64,000 nucleotides of DNA from Heloderma charlesbogerti (lineage: Eukaryota > Chordata > Lepidosauria > Squamata > Helodermatidae): the NCBI GenBank assembly GCA_026122225.1, contig JANEZZ010001643.1:124001-188000 (forward strand), written 5' to 3'. The position numbers and the translations under genes were made by a program. This document shows positions 11,780 through 23,387 of this stretch, piece by piece. Position 1 is the first letter of the stretch; each line of letters starts with the position of its first letter. The notes under the pieces were generated by a model. It did no database searches. It was not told where the DNA came from and saw nothing but the letters and a program-made list of their open reading frames with translations.

Positions 11780-13035
11780 ACACCTTTTCCCCAGCCCAAA
11801 CTAAGCTTATGTATATCTTCCTGCATTTGTTCACATTCATCCATGCTACCATTGCCTTTCCTATTTCTCCCTTCTCTGTGTTGTTTGTTATCCTTCCCCC
11901 ACCCCAACCCACTCCTTTGGTTAACTGTGAGCCTTGGGAAAGGTCTGTGAAACTTTAAAGCTAGCTCACTGCTTTGTTGATTTGTCATTTGTCCTAATAA
12001 AGGTGTGCCATCATTCACTGAAATATGCCAAAGCACCCTTTGCTTTCCATGGAATTCACTAGCAATATCCTACAACACGCTTTGCTTTCTATATTAGAGG
12101 CCAAGAAGAGAAAACAGAAGCAGACAGACATTTTGACAGATATATCCACTTTTCTATGATCATTAGGAGGTCTGGGAAGAGAAGTGGCAGAATGGCAAAG
12201 ACCAACAGATAGTTTCAGGGATGCAAAGTTGTACCGAGTGTTTTGAAAGCTGCACTGAGCTTACTTAGTTCAGCAGAGCTACAAGATAAAACATAGCTAC
12301 CTCCATTGCTTGTTAAAGCAAACAAGAATATCATCCTCAGTGATGGTATTCTTTCCTTCTTGCAAGTTTTGGTTGTATGTCTCTTTCTGTGTGAAGTTTA
12401 TACTCTGTTGAAATTAATGCCCATGTTCTCCAGGACAACACTGGTTCAATCTTTTCAATATGCTTGAGCACTACACATTTCACACACACACACTGTAAAT
12501 GTAATACTGATGGCTGAGTTTTAAAGGCTTTTATGTGTGTGAAATAAACATCTTTCATCTTGACTACATGGTAGGATTATCTAATAGAACTTTAACAAAG
12601 CAATAAGATATGGAATGCCATAAATGCCAGGAGACTCTTGCATACCACAAGGGGTACTTTGTGAAACCTGAAGCTAGTCGACTCAAAATGATGCATTCAT
12701 CTTGAAATGTTTCTACAGGGTGGAAGGTGGGTGGGAGCTCATAGGCTTTATAAAGGAATGTTTTTAACTTGAAAAGTAGAAGCTGGACACGCACCCGAGG
12801 ATACAGGGTCCCTAACCAAGAAGATGACATAGGGATGGGCAGATCTATCAATCTCACTATCACTGAGACTGTTGGAGGGAGGGGTTGAGGTCAAGCTCCT
12901 TCTATCCCATTCCCACATAAGCTTGAGATAAAGAGATTGACAGACAGACAGAACATGACACTTTGTACATATCTTATGTAATGTAAACATTAATGTGGGC
13001 ATTCTGTGCACATTCTTAAACATATGTATTCTTGG
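11747..13035. other. Mostly unassigned DNA
   Basis: No gene is recognised. A short (CA)n run lies at about 12480-12494. A lone TAGGGATGGGCAGAT sequence at 12830 looks like one end of a hAT-type MITE, but no matching right end or duplication was found before the next element. Confidence 0.5.
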
Positions 13036-13386
13036 TAGGTATGTCGCAGGAGTCTGAGATGGGGGTGGAATCCGGTGGACTCCTCCTGCTTGGCCTCCCA
13101 GACCCTGCTCGTCGAACCACCGCTGCTGCCCAGCCCTGCCTGTAATATTACGTAAATGGCCCCTTTACGGATACCATTTACGCAACATTACTTTTACAGA
13201 AAACTCCAAGCTGCCATTTTTTCGCAAAATGGCGGCTCGGTGAGGGAACGGACAGCTGCCAGGCACTCGCCAGGTGCTTTTCAGGCTGTTCAGTGGCTTG
13301 TGCAGCGCAGCGAGCAAGGGCAGGCAGAAGCCGCAGTTCAGCGAGTGCCCAGCAGGAACAGACAGAGGTGAGTCCGTCCATCCCTA
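13036..13386. mobile_element. Short hAT-type element with YY1-like motif
   Basis: It starts TAGGTATGTCG and ends GTCCATCCCTA. Adjacent octamers are attcttgg and attttggg (6 of 8 agree), probably a decayed TSD. The interior has inverted ttacgtaaatgg / ccatttacg blocks and a perfect YY1-consensus CAAAATGGCGGC at 13225-13236. Near the right end is a splice-donor-like CAGAG|GTGAGT with its junction after 13377, pointing out of the element. Its size and motif order suggest a deleted member of the GC-rich foldback group. Confidence 0.65.
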
Positions 13387-14620
13387 ATTTTGGGACATAT
13401 TGGGCCCATTGACTAAAGCTTGTGGACATTTTTGAAATGTACTCAATTTTTTGCATATTTTTCAAATTTGTTCATGTTGTTGAATGCATTTTTTGTTTGT
13501 TTGATTGCTTTGCAGAACACTTTGCAAGCTTGGAAATGTACAGATTTCCAACCGCAATTTGCATTCGCACCTGCATTCATGCCCAGGTAAACCCATTGGG
13601 TAATCCCATTTTTTTTAAAAAAAAATGATGGCATTAATTTCTCACACATCCATAAGATTTCACTAACCATGCCTGCATTCTATAAAGATCTCACTCACCT
13701 TGATACTGAGTGCAAGGCAAGGGTAGTACTGCCATTCAGTCTGAGCAAGAACGCAAAGAAAGGGAGGAAAATGAAAGTCATACCATGTTCCCAAATTGGT
13801 AGTAAAGACATTGTCCCCTCCATCTGCCACTAACTCTTGTCCCAGATTCCTATCACACACATGAGTTGACTGAATGATGCCTTTGGTTTAATTCAAGCTT
13901 TCAGTATTTTTGGATTTTTTGCAATATGGTACCTTACATGGGGGGTCATGAAGATTCGGAACAACGACTGAACTACAACAACCTTACATGAATGCTAAAT
14001 AAGAGATGTGGAATGTAGTATGCACATTCAGTTTAAAAAATTGGCTGATCCATCTACCTACTTTGAAGGACAGGAAAGCATGCAGGCACTTATAACATAC
14101 AACTGTGGACAGTGACAATATAATCATTGTGCAATTTTTAAAATAAAATAATACGCCCTAGAATGTGAAGGAACAGTCGAACTCCAGTAGAATATATTAA
14201 TGACACTGACCCAGACCATAGAAAGCAGGTCATTTAGTGCATCAGTCCCCATGGAAATTAATAGAACTTAAGCACAACTTTATCTGGATCAGGGGCCCTA
14301 AGTATAGTTATGCATTTCCCTGCTCTGCATAATAGCAACCTTGGCAAGGTAAGTTTCATTTGGATGAAAGAGAGCACTAGAACAGATGCTATGTTTATTT
14401 CTGAAAATAGGTTGATCAGGTATTTTCATTTGTTTATTCAGTCCAAGGACTTTCAGAGTGGCTTACTCAGAGGGTGCATCCACCAGCTTGAGGCTCTGAC
14501 AGATACTTAGAACTGCTTATTAGTGACCATACGTTGCCCTCCATCAATAACTAGGCCATTCCAAAGCTGAGAGTTGACTCCATCTTTGCAAAGCATAACA
14601 ATATGCTCAGAACAATACTG
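13387..14620. other. No recognisable gene
   Basis: AT-rich unique-looking sequence. Only chance-length open frames are present, and nothing could be assigned by eye. Confidence 0.5.
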
Positions 14621-14650
14621 GTCTCTCTCTCTCTCTCTCTCTCTCTATCT
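14621..14650. repeat. (CT)n microsatellite
   Basis: A near-perfect tc dinucleotide run just upstream of the large foldback element. Confidence 0.9.
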
Positions 14651-14695
14651 CAAATGTCATTTTTTGTAGTCTGTGATGTAGGTGTAGGGGGTTCA

Positions 14696-15379
14696 TTTAC
14701 GTAGCCTATCATGGCTGATTTTTAAAAAAAAAGCGTGTACGCAAATGGCGGCGCCCATGGGCGCCACCATTTGTGTTCCTTATTTTGGCACATCTTAATC
14801 TACGTAAACATTTATGTAGACTACGGCGAAAATAAGGGGAACGCAAATAGCGTAGACGCTACGCTATTTGAGTTCCCCTTATTTTCGCCGTAGTCTACGT
14901 AAATGTTTATGTAGACTAAGACGTGCCAAAATAAGGAACGCAAATGGCGACGCCCATGGGCGCCGCCATTTGCGTACGCATGTTTTTTGTTTTTTTTTAA
15001 TCAGTCATGATAGGCTATGTAAACATTTGCGTAGCCTATCATGGTGTTTTTTAAAATTTAGCCGTGATAGGCTACGTAAATCTTTACCTAGCCTATCACT
15101 TTTTTTGTTTTTGTTTTTTTTAAAAACTTGGAAATGGCGGCGGTGGTGGCCGGTCAGAAGACCGGCCGCCGCAGCCGCCACACCGCCACCACCGCACCGC
15201 CGCCGCACCGCCACCAGAGCTGCTGCCGGAGCCGCCACCGCCAGGAAGATCTGCCCCAGGTAAGTCCCATCCCGGGGGCGGCAGGGGGCAGGGGGCCGTT
15301 CCACCACTGATTTCGGGCGGCCGAATGCGCTGGCATTCGGCCTCCCTGAGATCCGTGGCAGAACTTTCATACATCCCTA
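14696..15379. mobile_element. GC-rich foldback hAT-type element, left end missing
   Basis: The right end is intact: TTTCATACATCCCTA ending at 15379, followed by gagagtgc (15380-15387), which is also the octamer left of the element at 20283. The core is a long hairpin at about 14734-14985 with arms of about 125 bp meeting at gcgtagac/gctacgc. YY1-like CAAATGGCGGC is at 14742-14752 and its inverse at 14962-14972. Paired TGATAGGCTACGTAA-type palindromes lie at about 15009-15100. A GGC/GCC-rich block follows, then a splice-donor consensus CCCCAG|GTAAGT with its junction after 15259, pointing to the right end. A hairpin around gccgaatgcgctggcattcggc is at about 15320. There is no transposase. Ala/Arg-rich frames here come from GC triplets. 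Confidence 0.8.
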
Positions 15380-15457
15380 GAGAGTGCAAAAGCTGGTTTG
15401 AAACTCAACATTAACAAAACTAAGATCATGGCATCTGGCCCCATCACTTCCTGGCAT
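15380..15457 (+). mobile_element. BovB fragment joined to a hAT right end
   Basis: It reads BovB coding sequence (ESAKAGLKLNI, then TKIMASGPITSWH) starting at exactly the base that follows a hAT terminus. It stops after cttcctggcat. The first eight bases, gagagtgc, equal the octamer preceding the left end of the element at 20283, where the upstream part of BovB lies. The two pieces together would make one BovB interrupted by one hAT insertion, but they are 4.9 kb apart and in reversed order. Confidence 0.85.
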
Positions 15458-16540
15458 GTATGTTTTTTAAGCCCCCAGTGGTTATAATTCACACATATCC
15501 CTGACAGTGTGACATCTAAACCTGATGTGATCTCTTGCACCAGCTCACAGATAACTGTTTGGAATCACTGACCTACATGAATTTCTGTCCCTGAATGCTG
15601 ATGCTTCCTCTAATTCTAATGTACTCTTCACTTGCAGGTCAGCAGCCACAGCCCAAATCAAGCCAGCAGAATGAGACTGAGGCCTGTTTCTTGAATATCA
15701 AAGCCTGTAGTGGATTCTTTTCAGTTTTCTTTACAGTTTTTCAATCAATTACTTTTAAATTCTAGAGACAGCTATATTGATTCTTAGATCTCTCAGTGCT
15801 CCTACTCATCAATAGGAGTTCAAGGTTGTTGGAGTTAGCATTTCTCTTATTGATTTGATTCATTCTCCTTTTGCAATGGACATAGCTGAGGCCAATTTTA
15901 TTAATATTACAGCTAGACGTGTCTCCAGCACTTTGTAAGAAAGCTGCAGAGGTTAAAGCGCATGCCCCAGGGTGTTTTTCGTGACAATTATGCACTTCCA
16001 TCCACTGGGAAGAGGAGCTTTTGTGGTTTAAGGATGCAAGAGCTCTGTCATACATTGCTCACATGCCTGGAGACATAAAATGGGGGGTCATGAGAACAAA
16101 TCAATATGGTGGAGAGAACCGTAGAGGTGAGGGAAACTGATAAAGGAGGAAATAGGCAAACCAGTTGAGTGAATTTTGATAGGAGGGATTCTCCAGAGAT
16201 GGCAAAGTGAGCCCAAAGGTCAAACCACAAGGGGAAGGGAAGAATAAAGTTTGTACTGGGATAAAACAAATAATTAGTGGGGCCTCTGCATCTTTCCATC
16301 TTGAGATCAAATACAAGGCAAATGCTGCAGATGGCAAAACACCAAACTTCCTACAAATTAGCATGCTAAAAAATAAAAACCATCCACATTCATCTAACTC
16401 ATAGCGCAGCCTAGATGAGCAGGAGTTGTGGTTTGTGATTTTAAAATACTGTGCAGTTTTGTTAAGCACCCTCTTGCTATCCCATGTAACTGGTCTTTCT
16501 TAATTAAACTTCCATCAGATTAAGTATAATAAGGCTTTCC
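15458..16540. other. No recognisable gene
   Basis: Unassigned AT-rich DNA. No repeat family or coding signal was recognised in this stretch. Confidence 0.5.
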
Positions 16541-17940
16541 CCCCCAATTTTTTATTGTGAATTTTAACAAACCAAACCAAACTGAAAACATAACAACAAC
16601 CCCCCCAAAAAACCCACCCCAAAATAAAAATACAACATGTTCTAAAATCCTCAGTTTCAAATATTACAATATTCAAGAAAGGGGAAAGGGGGAAAAATGG
16701 ATTATACATAAACTTCAGTAAAAGCAGACCAAATACCCACATATAAGTCCATCTACAAGTTATACCTATATACCACTCTTCCAAATGTTACAAGTGTTGT
16801 TAAGTCTTCAGTCCACTGCGTTATAGGTGGTGAGCTTTTATACTTCCAGTATCAGTCTTTTAGCAACCAAAAGGGCATAAAAATCCGTTTACGCTGACCA
16901 TATGTTACATTCCAAGAAGCAGGTAAGTAATTTAAAAGAACATTTACATCAGTAAATATTAAAGAGCTTTCCAATGCAAAATTTATCCGTACAATAACTT
17001 CCTCCCAAAAGGAGGCAACCATCGGCCATTTCCAAAACATATGAGTAAAAGAAGCATGGACTGCATTACACCTCCAACGATTAGGTGAATTTGACAAGCC
17101 TTTATTAAAAAGACGTTGTGGCACCCGATAGACCTGAAACAAAAAACTTTTGCTGAATAAGGCATGAGCAAAAATCCATTGAAATGTCCAATTCAGACAC
17201 CAAGACAGCAGTCCATTGATTAAACAAAATAGGACGTTCCAATTTCCTGTTCCATTCCTGCTGTAAACCACTTGTATCATATTTATTCATTGGTAATAAA
17301 TGTTTGAAGACATGAATCATAGGTCAATATATCTGATCCGCTTCAATAAGTATTCCCAGTAGCGAAGGAGACTCCGAAGCAGTAAAAACAGCAGGACTGA
17401 ATCTAGATACCAACAAATGTTTCAATTGCAAGTACTGCCATTCCACTGTAGCAGGCAAATAAAATTGATCTCGCAAAGTTGAAAATAACAAAAACTCTTA
17501 ATCAACCCCCACTAACTGATCCAGGATAAAGATAATTTTATCTGTCCAAGTCTGCCATAAAAACATTTTCTTGCCAATTCTTAAATCTGGATTTCCCCAT
17601 AAAGTCAGTTTAGCATGGGAAAATGGATCAAACTGTAATTGACGTGACATTATATGCCAAACTACTCTAACTGCCAAAAATGTGGAAGGAGCTCTGTCTA
17701 CCTTGATATGCTGAGAACCTAATGCCATCCATTTAAAGAGAGGCTCCAGACAAGAAGATTCCAACACTGACTAAGGTGGAAAATCTAATCTGAGTGGAAA
17801 AGGCCAAAATTTAGTAGAGGTCAGCAAATAGGCCCAATGGTACATAGTTAGATCCAGAAAACTGAACCCACCTTCATTAATTGGAAGTTGCATCCTTTTT
17901 AAAGATATTCTTGGTGGAGAGGAACCCCAAAAGAATTACA
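16541..17940 (-). mobile_element. L1/Tx1-like LINE ORF2 3' portion, decayed
   Basis: Minus-strand frames show the C-terminal region of an L1-group ORF2. They read PRISLKRMQLPINEGGFSF with a following LTMYHWAYLL-type segment, then LTLWGNPDLRIGKKMFLW and W.DKIIF. Last comes WRCNAVHASFTHMFWKWP, a degraded version of the late Cys/His motif usual in L1-group proteins. Stops and frameshifts interrupt it. The 3' side ends near an A-rich tail, seen as cccccccaattttttattg on the plus strand. It is 5'-truncated with no reverse-transcriptase core. L1 versus Tx1 cannot be decided here. Confidence 0.65.
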
Positions 17941-18382
17941 AAACAAAGCATTAAGTTCCATATAATAAAACTTAAGGAGTATGTGGTTAAGGGTCAGGGA
18001 AATGAAATGTTGGTCAACGTTTGCAGTGCCCATCTCTAGAGAGGTGCTATATGTTTTTCTAAATGTTCTCATACATCCAGAAGGGTTCTCTGTGGGTTCT
18101 GAAGAGGGCAGGCAACACTTGAGTTCTCCAGAACCAGACTGGAAAAGACCTGAGAGAAGATTGCTTGCACCTCAGAATGACTGGGGTTTAAGGCCCAATG
18201 CCCAAAGGATGGTAGGTGGAAGCTCGCTCATTTGGGAAGCAGTCAGACTCATTTGAACTCAGAGTGCCAGGAGGTTATATCACAATATCTCTAGTTCCAG
18301 GGTAGATGACAGCAACACCATCACAGTCACTGGGGTTTCCACCTTTGGTTCTGGGTTGAAGCCATGATAGTTGTGCATATTA
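17941..18382. other. No recognisable gene
   Basis: Short unassigned stretch between two LINE-derived repeats. Confidence 0.45.
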
Positions 18383-18640
18383 AGAACATAAGAAGAGCCA
18401 TGTTGGATCAGGCCAAGGGTCCATCTAGTCCAGCATTCTCTTCACATAGTGGCCAACCAGCTGCCCACAGGAAACCCACAAGCAGGACATGAGTGCAACA
18501 GCACCCTCCTGCCCATGTTCCCCAGCAACAGGGGTACATAGGTATACTGCTGTTGATATTCCCCTGCATGCCTGGCATTCACAACATGGTCAGGCAAATG
18601 CCAGGGCCCATACAACTGGTGATCATTACCGGGGGGGGCA
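18383..18640 (+). repeat. LINE-like interspersed repeat (agaagagccatg family)
   Basis: It begins aagaacataagaagagcca and continues through ccatctagtccagcattct and gccaaccagctgcccacag. The same family occurs at 19010-19295 (minus), 21722-22200 (plus) and 50178-50280. It resembles CR1/L3-type LINE 3' regions seen throughout squamate genomes, but this label is from memory of the pattern only. Confidence 0.6.
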
Positions 18641-19009
18641 CTATGTTTTTGTAGTGGAAGCAATGTCATTTTTATCTAGAATGTTCCAGAACTAGAACTT
18701 TCATTGCATTGAATTTGGGGGCAACAAAGATGGCAGCCACAAATATGGCTACCAAGAGGACTAGTGCCCAGCCAGTTCCCAGTTAGGATGGGGTCCAGGT
18801 ATGTCAGGGTCCTGCCAAGAACCATCTGTACCCTGGAGCACACTCTGTTCCTCTGAACGACTGTGCCCAGGAAGTGAGACCAGGGTAGATCAGCTGCTGA
18901 AATCCATCCCCCTACCCCAACCTCCCCAAGGAAATGTGGCTCCAATATCATGGTTCTATCACTTCTGTGTTTGGATTCAAAAACCCACTCTGTGGGCACT
19001 AAAAAATAA

Positions 19010-19295
19010 GTAAGTCCTTTCTTCACACCACATAGTTCAAACTATGGAATTTGCTACCACAAAATGTAATGATGGGCACCAACTTGGACAGGTTTAAAGG
19101 GGGATTCGACAAATTCATGGAGGAATAGAAGGCTATCAAGGGCTACTAATCATGAAGGCTATATTACCTCCAGATTCAGAGGCAATATGCCTCTGAATGC
19201 CAGTTGCTGGGGAAGATGTGCAGGAGGATGCCATTGCACTAATGCCATGCTTGTGGGCTTGCTTTGACTGCCTGGTTGGCCACTTTGGGAACAGA
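19010..19295 (-). repeat. LINE-like repeat, inverted partner of 21764-22050
   Basis: The reverse complement of this segment is nearly identical, with only a handful of differences by eye, to 21764-22050. That includes tggtagcaaattccatag and the tail gtgaagaaaggacttactt. The pair flanks the BovB/hAT block in opposite orientation. Other copies of the family in this window are clearly more diverged. Confidence 0.75.
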
Positions 19296-19768
19296 ACCCA
19301 CCCTATTTTCATTGAGTCCATGAACACTTCCATGAAAGAGTATTTTGTATTCTCATAATATCTGCATTCTTATGATTACTGAAGAAGGCCCTCAAGCATT
19401 TTTTTTTAAAAAAAATACCAAATGTTTTTGAAACAGGTTGGCCAGATTAAAGAAACACAACAGCTTCTCATTTCTATAGTACACAAAAACAATGTTTTGT
19501 GTTCTCCTTACTGGCTGTGAAACAACGGTTTCATCCAAGAGTATGTAGCACAACATATTTTACCCAAATGCTTTGGGGCTATTATCTCCAAAATGCGGAT
19601 CAGGACCCCCATTCTCAATCCACTATGCCACCTTGGCTTACTGCTTTGAGGAGCATTTCAAACATAACACATAAGCAGTGGTTTCGCTAAATGGGGTTGC
19701 TGTTGCCACAGTGTTGAAAATGTGGGTTGCAGTATACTCTGTTGGACTCTTAGATATTGTTGTAAGCT
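19296..19768. other. No recognisable gene
   Basis: Unassigned AT-rich DNA leading to the BovB target-site duplication. Confidence 0.45.
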
Positions 19769-21057
19769 ATGCTGTCAGGTTGGAAGTACAAGCGGGGTTT
19801 CGAAGAGGCAGAGGAACAGGAACTAGAGATCAAATAGCCAACGTTCGCTGGATCATGGAAAAAGCAAGAGAATTCCAGAAAAACATCTATTTCTGCTTCA
19901 CCGACTATGCTAAAGCCTTTGATTGTGTGGATCACAACAAACTCTGGCAAATTCTTAAAGAGATGGGAGTACCAGACCACCTTACCTGTCTCCTGAGAAA
20001 CCTGTACGAGGGTCAAGAAGCAACAGTAAGAACCAGACATGGAACAACCGATTGGTTCAAAATTGGGAAAGGAGTATGACAAGGCTGTATGTTGTTGCCC
20101 TGCTTATTTAATTTATATGCAGAGTACGTCATGAGAAACGCCGGTTTGGATGAATCACAGGTCGGAATTAAGATTACCAGGAGAATTATCAACAACCTCA
20201 GATATGCAGACGATGCCACCCTAATGGCAGAAAGCGAAGAGGATCTAAAGAGCCTCTTGTTGAGGGTGAAAGTGGAGAGTGCTAGGGATGTACGAAAGTC
20301 ACTTACCTGTTCACGGATTATGCTGATGCTGGGGGGGAGGCACTCCATCCCTCCCCCCGAAATTCTGGCTGGGGGGGGAGGCGCTCCGTCCCTCCCCCCC
20401 CCCGAATCCTGGCCAGCCGGCTCCGCTCCGCAGGGATTCTGTGGAGCCGCCGGCCGACTCCACCAGTGACCGGACATCTGGCCGCTGGCTAGCAGGGACG
20501 CAAATGGTGGCGGCTGTAGCCGCCGCCGTTTGCGTCCCTGCAGTCAGCCGTGATAGGCTACGTGAATGTTTACGTAACCTATCACAGCTGATTAAAAAAA
20601 CACAAACGCGTGTACACAAATGCGTTCCTTATTTTGGCACGTCTTAATCTACGTAAACATTTATGTAGACTACGGCGTAAATAAGGGGAACGCAAATAGC
20701 GTAGACACTATTGCACTGGACTGCAAGGAGGTCAAATCAGTCCATCCTAAAGGAAATCTACTCTGGCTCATCATTGGAAGGACAGATACTGAAGCTGAAG
20801 CTCAAATATTTTGGCCACCTAAAGCGAAGAGAAAACTCCCTGGAAAAGACCATGATGCTGGGAAAGATTGAATGCAAAAGGAGAAGGGGACGGCAGAGGA
20901 TGATATGGCTAGATAGCATCACCGATGCAATGAATATGAACTTGAGCACGCTCCGGGAGAGAGCGGAGGACAGAAAGGCCTGGCGTGCTATGGTCCATGG
21001 GGACACGAAGAGTCGGACACAACTTAACGACTGAACAACAACAATGCTGTCAGGTTG
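19769..21057 (+). mobile_element. 5'-truncated BovB with 14-bp TSD, carrying a nested hAT element
   Basis: An exact 14-bp duplication, atgctgtcaggttg, flanks it at 19769-19782 and 21044-21057. BovB sequence occupies 19783-20282 (reverse-transcriptase core, from EVQAGFRRGRGT through YADD to LLLRVKVES) and 20716-21043 (from LDCKEVKSVHPKG to the actgaacaacaac tail). The insertion is 5'-truncated. Between the parts sits the left half of a foldback hAT element, and about 380 bp of BovB is missing. The CGA codon before QGC is TGA (near 20077), as in the 8.5-11.7 kb copy. This copy is dead. Confidence 0.92.
20283..20715. mobile_element. Left half of a GC-rich foldback hAT element
   Basis: The left end is TAGGGATGTACGAAAGTCACTTACCTG, directly after octamer gagagtgc (20275-20282). 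On the minus strand this holds ACAG|GTAAGT with its junction at 20307/20306, a splice-donor consensus pointing out through the left end. GC-rich blocks, a YY1-like inverted pair (aaatggtggcgg / gccgccgtttg), a TAGGCTACGTGAA palindrome at about 20546-20585 and a GTAAACATTTATGTAGAC palindrome follow. The element stops at the hairpin centre (gcgtagac, near 20707), and BovB 3' sequence begins at ctggactgc (20716). The right half and right TSD are absent here but present at 14696-15387. Confidence 0.85.
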
Positions 21058-21721
21058 CTGTGAATGAGTGAATTATAGTTTGCCTAAACGGATCCTGGAT
21101 GGGAACCTCAGATTTGAAACAAAGAAATCTAATGGTTGTAGATGTTCCCCTGGATGGGCATTTCACATGCAGTCATAGGGTCTGAGATGAGTGCTTGGAA
21201 GGCATTAGGCCTGTTCACACATAACATTAACCCCATGGTGGTTTATTTTCCAGAACAACCCATGATGGGTTAGCATGTTGTCTGTGAGATGTCCCCTCCC
21301 CTTCACATGGTATATTATTTCCCCCAAATAAGCCCCCCTAAGAGCCCACGGTCTGCAATAAGTGTTATTTTACCTATGGCGGGTTAGGAGGTTGTCTGTT
21401 GCGCCAACGTGGGTTACAGAGATTGCCCACAGAGCTGCTTGGTAAGAGTGGCCAAAAACACCACTGCCACTCTGCTCCACTCAAGCAATCTCTATTCCCA
21501 CCACAAAGGAACCTGGGATACCTGGCTGGCTGGCTGGGTGGACTACAGGAGGAGGAGGGGTGGGGTGTGTGAAATGAACTACTCTGTATAGCTTGTTTGC
21601 CTGATCATCTGATAGGAGCACAGTAGGCTGTTTGCATAACCACCTACCCAGCATAGCTTGCCAGACACCATGGATTAGCATGACATGTGAGCCCAGCCTG
21701 TGTGTGTGACAAACAGCAATG

Positions 21722-22200
21722 AACATAAGAAGAGCCATGCTGGATCAACCCAAATGCATTTTTGTTCCCAAAGTGGCCAACCAGACAGCCAAAGCAAGCC
21801 CACAAGCATGGCATGAGTGCAATGGCATCCTCCTGCACATCTTCCCCAGCAACTGGCATTCAGAGGCATATTGCCTCTGAATCTGGAGATAATATAGCCT
21901 TCATGACTAGTAGCCCTTGATAGCCTTCTATTCCACCAAGAATTTGTCGAATCCCCCTTTAAACCTGTCCAAGTTGGTGCCCATCATTACATTTTGTGGT
22001 AGCAAATTCCATAGTTTGAACTATGTGGTGTGAAGAAAGGACTTACTTTTGTCTGTCCTGAATCTCCCCACCACTCAGTTTCACTGGAAGACCCCTAGTT
22101 CTAGGATTGCCCACTTTCTCCAGACATACATAGTTTTATACATCTCTATCATGTTCCTGCTTCCTCACCCTTTTTCTCAGTTCAAAGCCCTAAACATTGT
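21722..22200 (+). repeat. LINE-like repeat (agaagagccatg family), longer copy
   Basis: It runs from gaacataagaagagccatg through the block shared with 19010-19295 and on into tgtcctgaatctccccaccactcagtttcactgg, a 3'-ward segment the other copies lack. The orientation is opposite to the 19 kb copy. The region 21058-21721 before it is unassigned. Confidence 0.65.
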
Positions 22201-22799
22201 AACCTTGCCTCACAGGGGAGTTTGTTATGTGATGTGCTGTAGTTAGACCCATGTACAAACTTGCACACATTCTAACAAAACTCACACACCCGCTTATAAG
22301 GAATCTTTAAACACTGGCAATAGAGCCTCTATGGCTAGGAAGGCGATTCCCACCCAAAGAGATTCACACTCAGACACTGTTGGAGAGGATAATGCCACAA
22401 GTGCACATTTATTGAGGTTTACAAAGATTCAAATACACAAGCTGGTCTTGGAGGAGTTAGCTGAGCAAATGGATTTAACACTTAAGATCAATTTGGGGAT
22501 ACTCCAGCCTTCACCAAGTTATGTTTTAGTGGGGAAATTAGCTGCATTCTTGGTGAAGCTAAGCTCCAGGCCTAAAAGTAGCTTTCAAGATGGTGGGAAG
22601 TGTGGAAGGGGGCTGTTTAAATGAGAAGGAATCTGTCCATGATGGCTGAGTTGTGAGGGTGAAAATTCCATCGAGTATCATATTTTGAAAACCCAAAATG
22701 TGAGTGAGTGAGTGAGTGAGTGAGTGAGTGAATGAATGAAAAAGATTTTAACACCTCTGCTTTTTTTCTCAGATGTCTAATTGAAATACCACTGCCTTA
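22201..22799. other. Unassigned, with a (GTGA)n microsatellite
   Basis: No gene is seen. A tetranucleotide run gtga, changing to atga, lies at about 22700-22741. Confidence 0.6.
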
Positions 22800-23387
22800 C
22801 TCTCAGCTAGGGATGTATGAAACCCCTACCTTCCATCCCAGGGGGCGGGTCCATGGGAGGGGAGGTGATCCGTTCCTCCCCCCAGTATCCTTGTGGGCCA
22901 GCTCCGCTCTGCGGCAATTCCACAGAGCTGGCGGCTGGCTCTGTATAGCCAGCAATATGGCCGCCATTGCTGTGACGTATCGCTGAGGAGGAAGGAATCC
23001 GGATGCAATAGGCTAGCCTACCACAGGAAAAACCACAGACGCAAATGGCAAAGCGAACACCATTTGCGGCCATAAAGCCCTTCGTTTAAGCTAAATGCAG
23101 CCATTTACGGCTGCATTTAGGTTAATCTAAGAGCTTTACAGCTGCAAATGGCACAGTGGACACCATTTGCATCCAGATTCCTTCCTCCTCAGCGATATGG
23201 CATGGCAATGGTGGCCGTATCGCTGGCTATATGGAGCTGGCCATGGAGAGGAGCTGGCTTCAAAGCGGATTCCAGAGGGGGGTGGAGGTGAGTGCCCCAT
23301 TCTGCCATGGACTCGAGAGGCCAGGTTCCTTTGAATCTAGCCTCATTGGGGTCCACGGCAGATTTCTCTGACATCCCTACTCTCAGC
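22800..23387. mobile_element. hAT-type foldback element with 8-bp TSD
   Basis: The element is 22808-23379 (572 bp). It starts TAGGGATGTATGAAA and ends CTGACATCCCTA, with exact octamers ctctcagc at 22800-22807 and 23380-23387. The interior is a large inverted repeat: aatatggccgccattgctgtgacgtatcgctgaggaggaagg on the left faces its reverse complement near 23180-23220, around a core with caaatggc and gcatttaggttaa. Near the right end GGAG|GTGAGT (junction after 23287) is a splice-donor match pointing outward. The left end has only a weak AAG|GTAGGG counterpart. There is no transposase. Confidence 0.88.

Noticed and set aside
12830..13035. Separate hAT MITE starting at TAGGGATGGGCAGAT
   Set aside because: No matching right terminus or duplicated octamer was found, so only a lone end is noted.
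15005..15370. Ala/Arg/Gly-rich open frames in several phases
   Set aside because: All frames on both strands are open because of GGC/GCC repeats in the foldback element. No codon-level evidence of selection.
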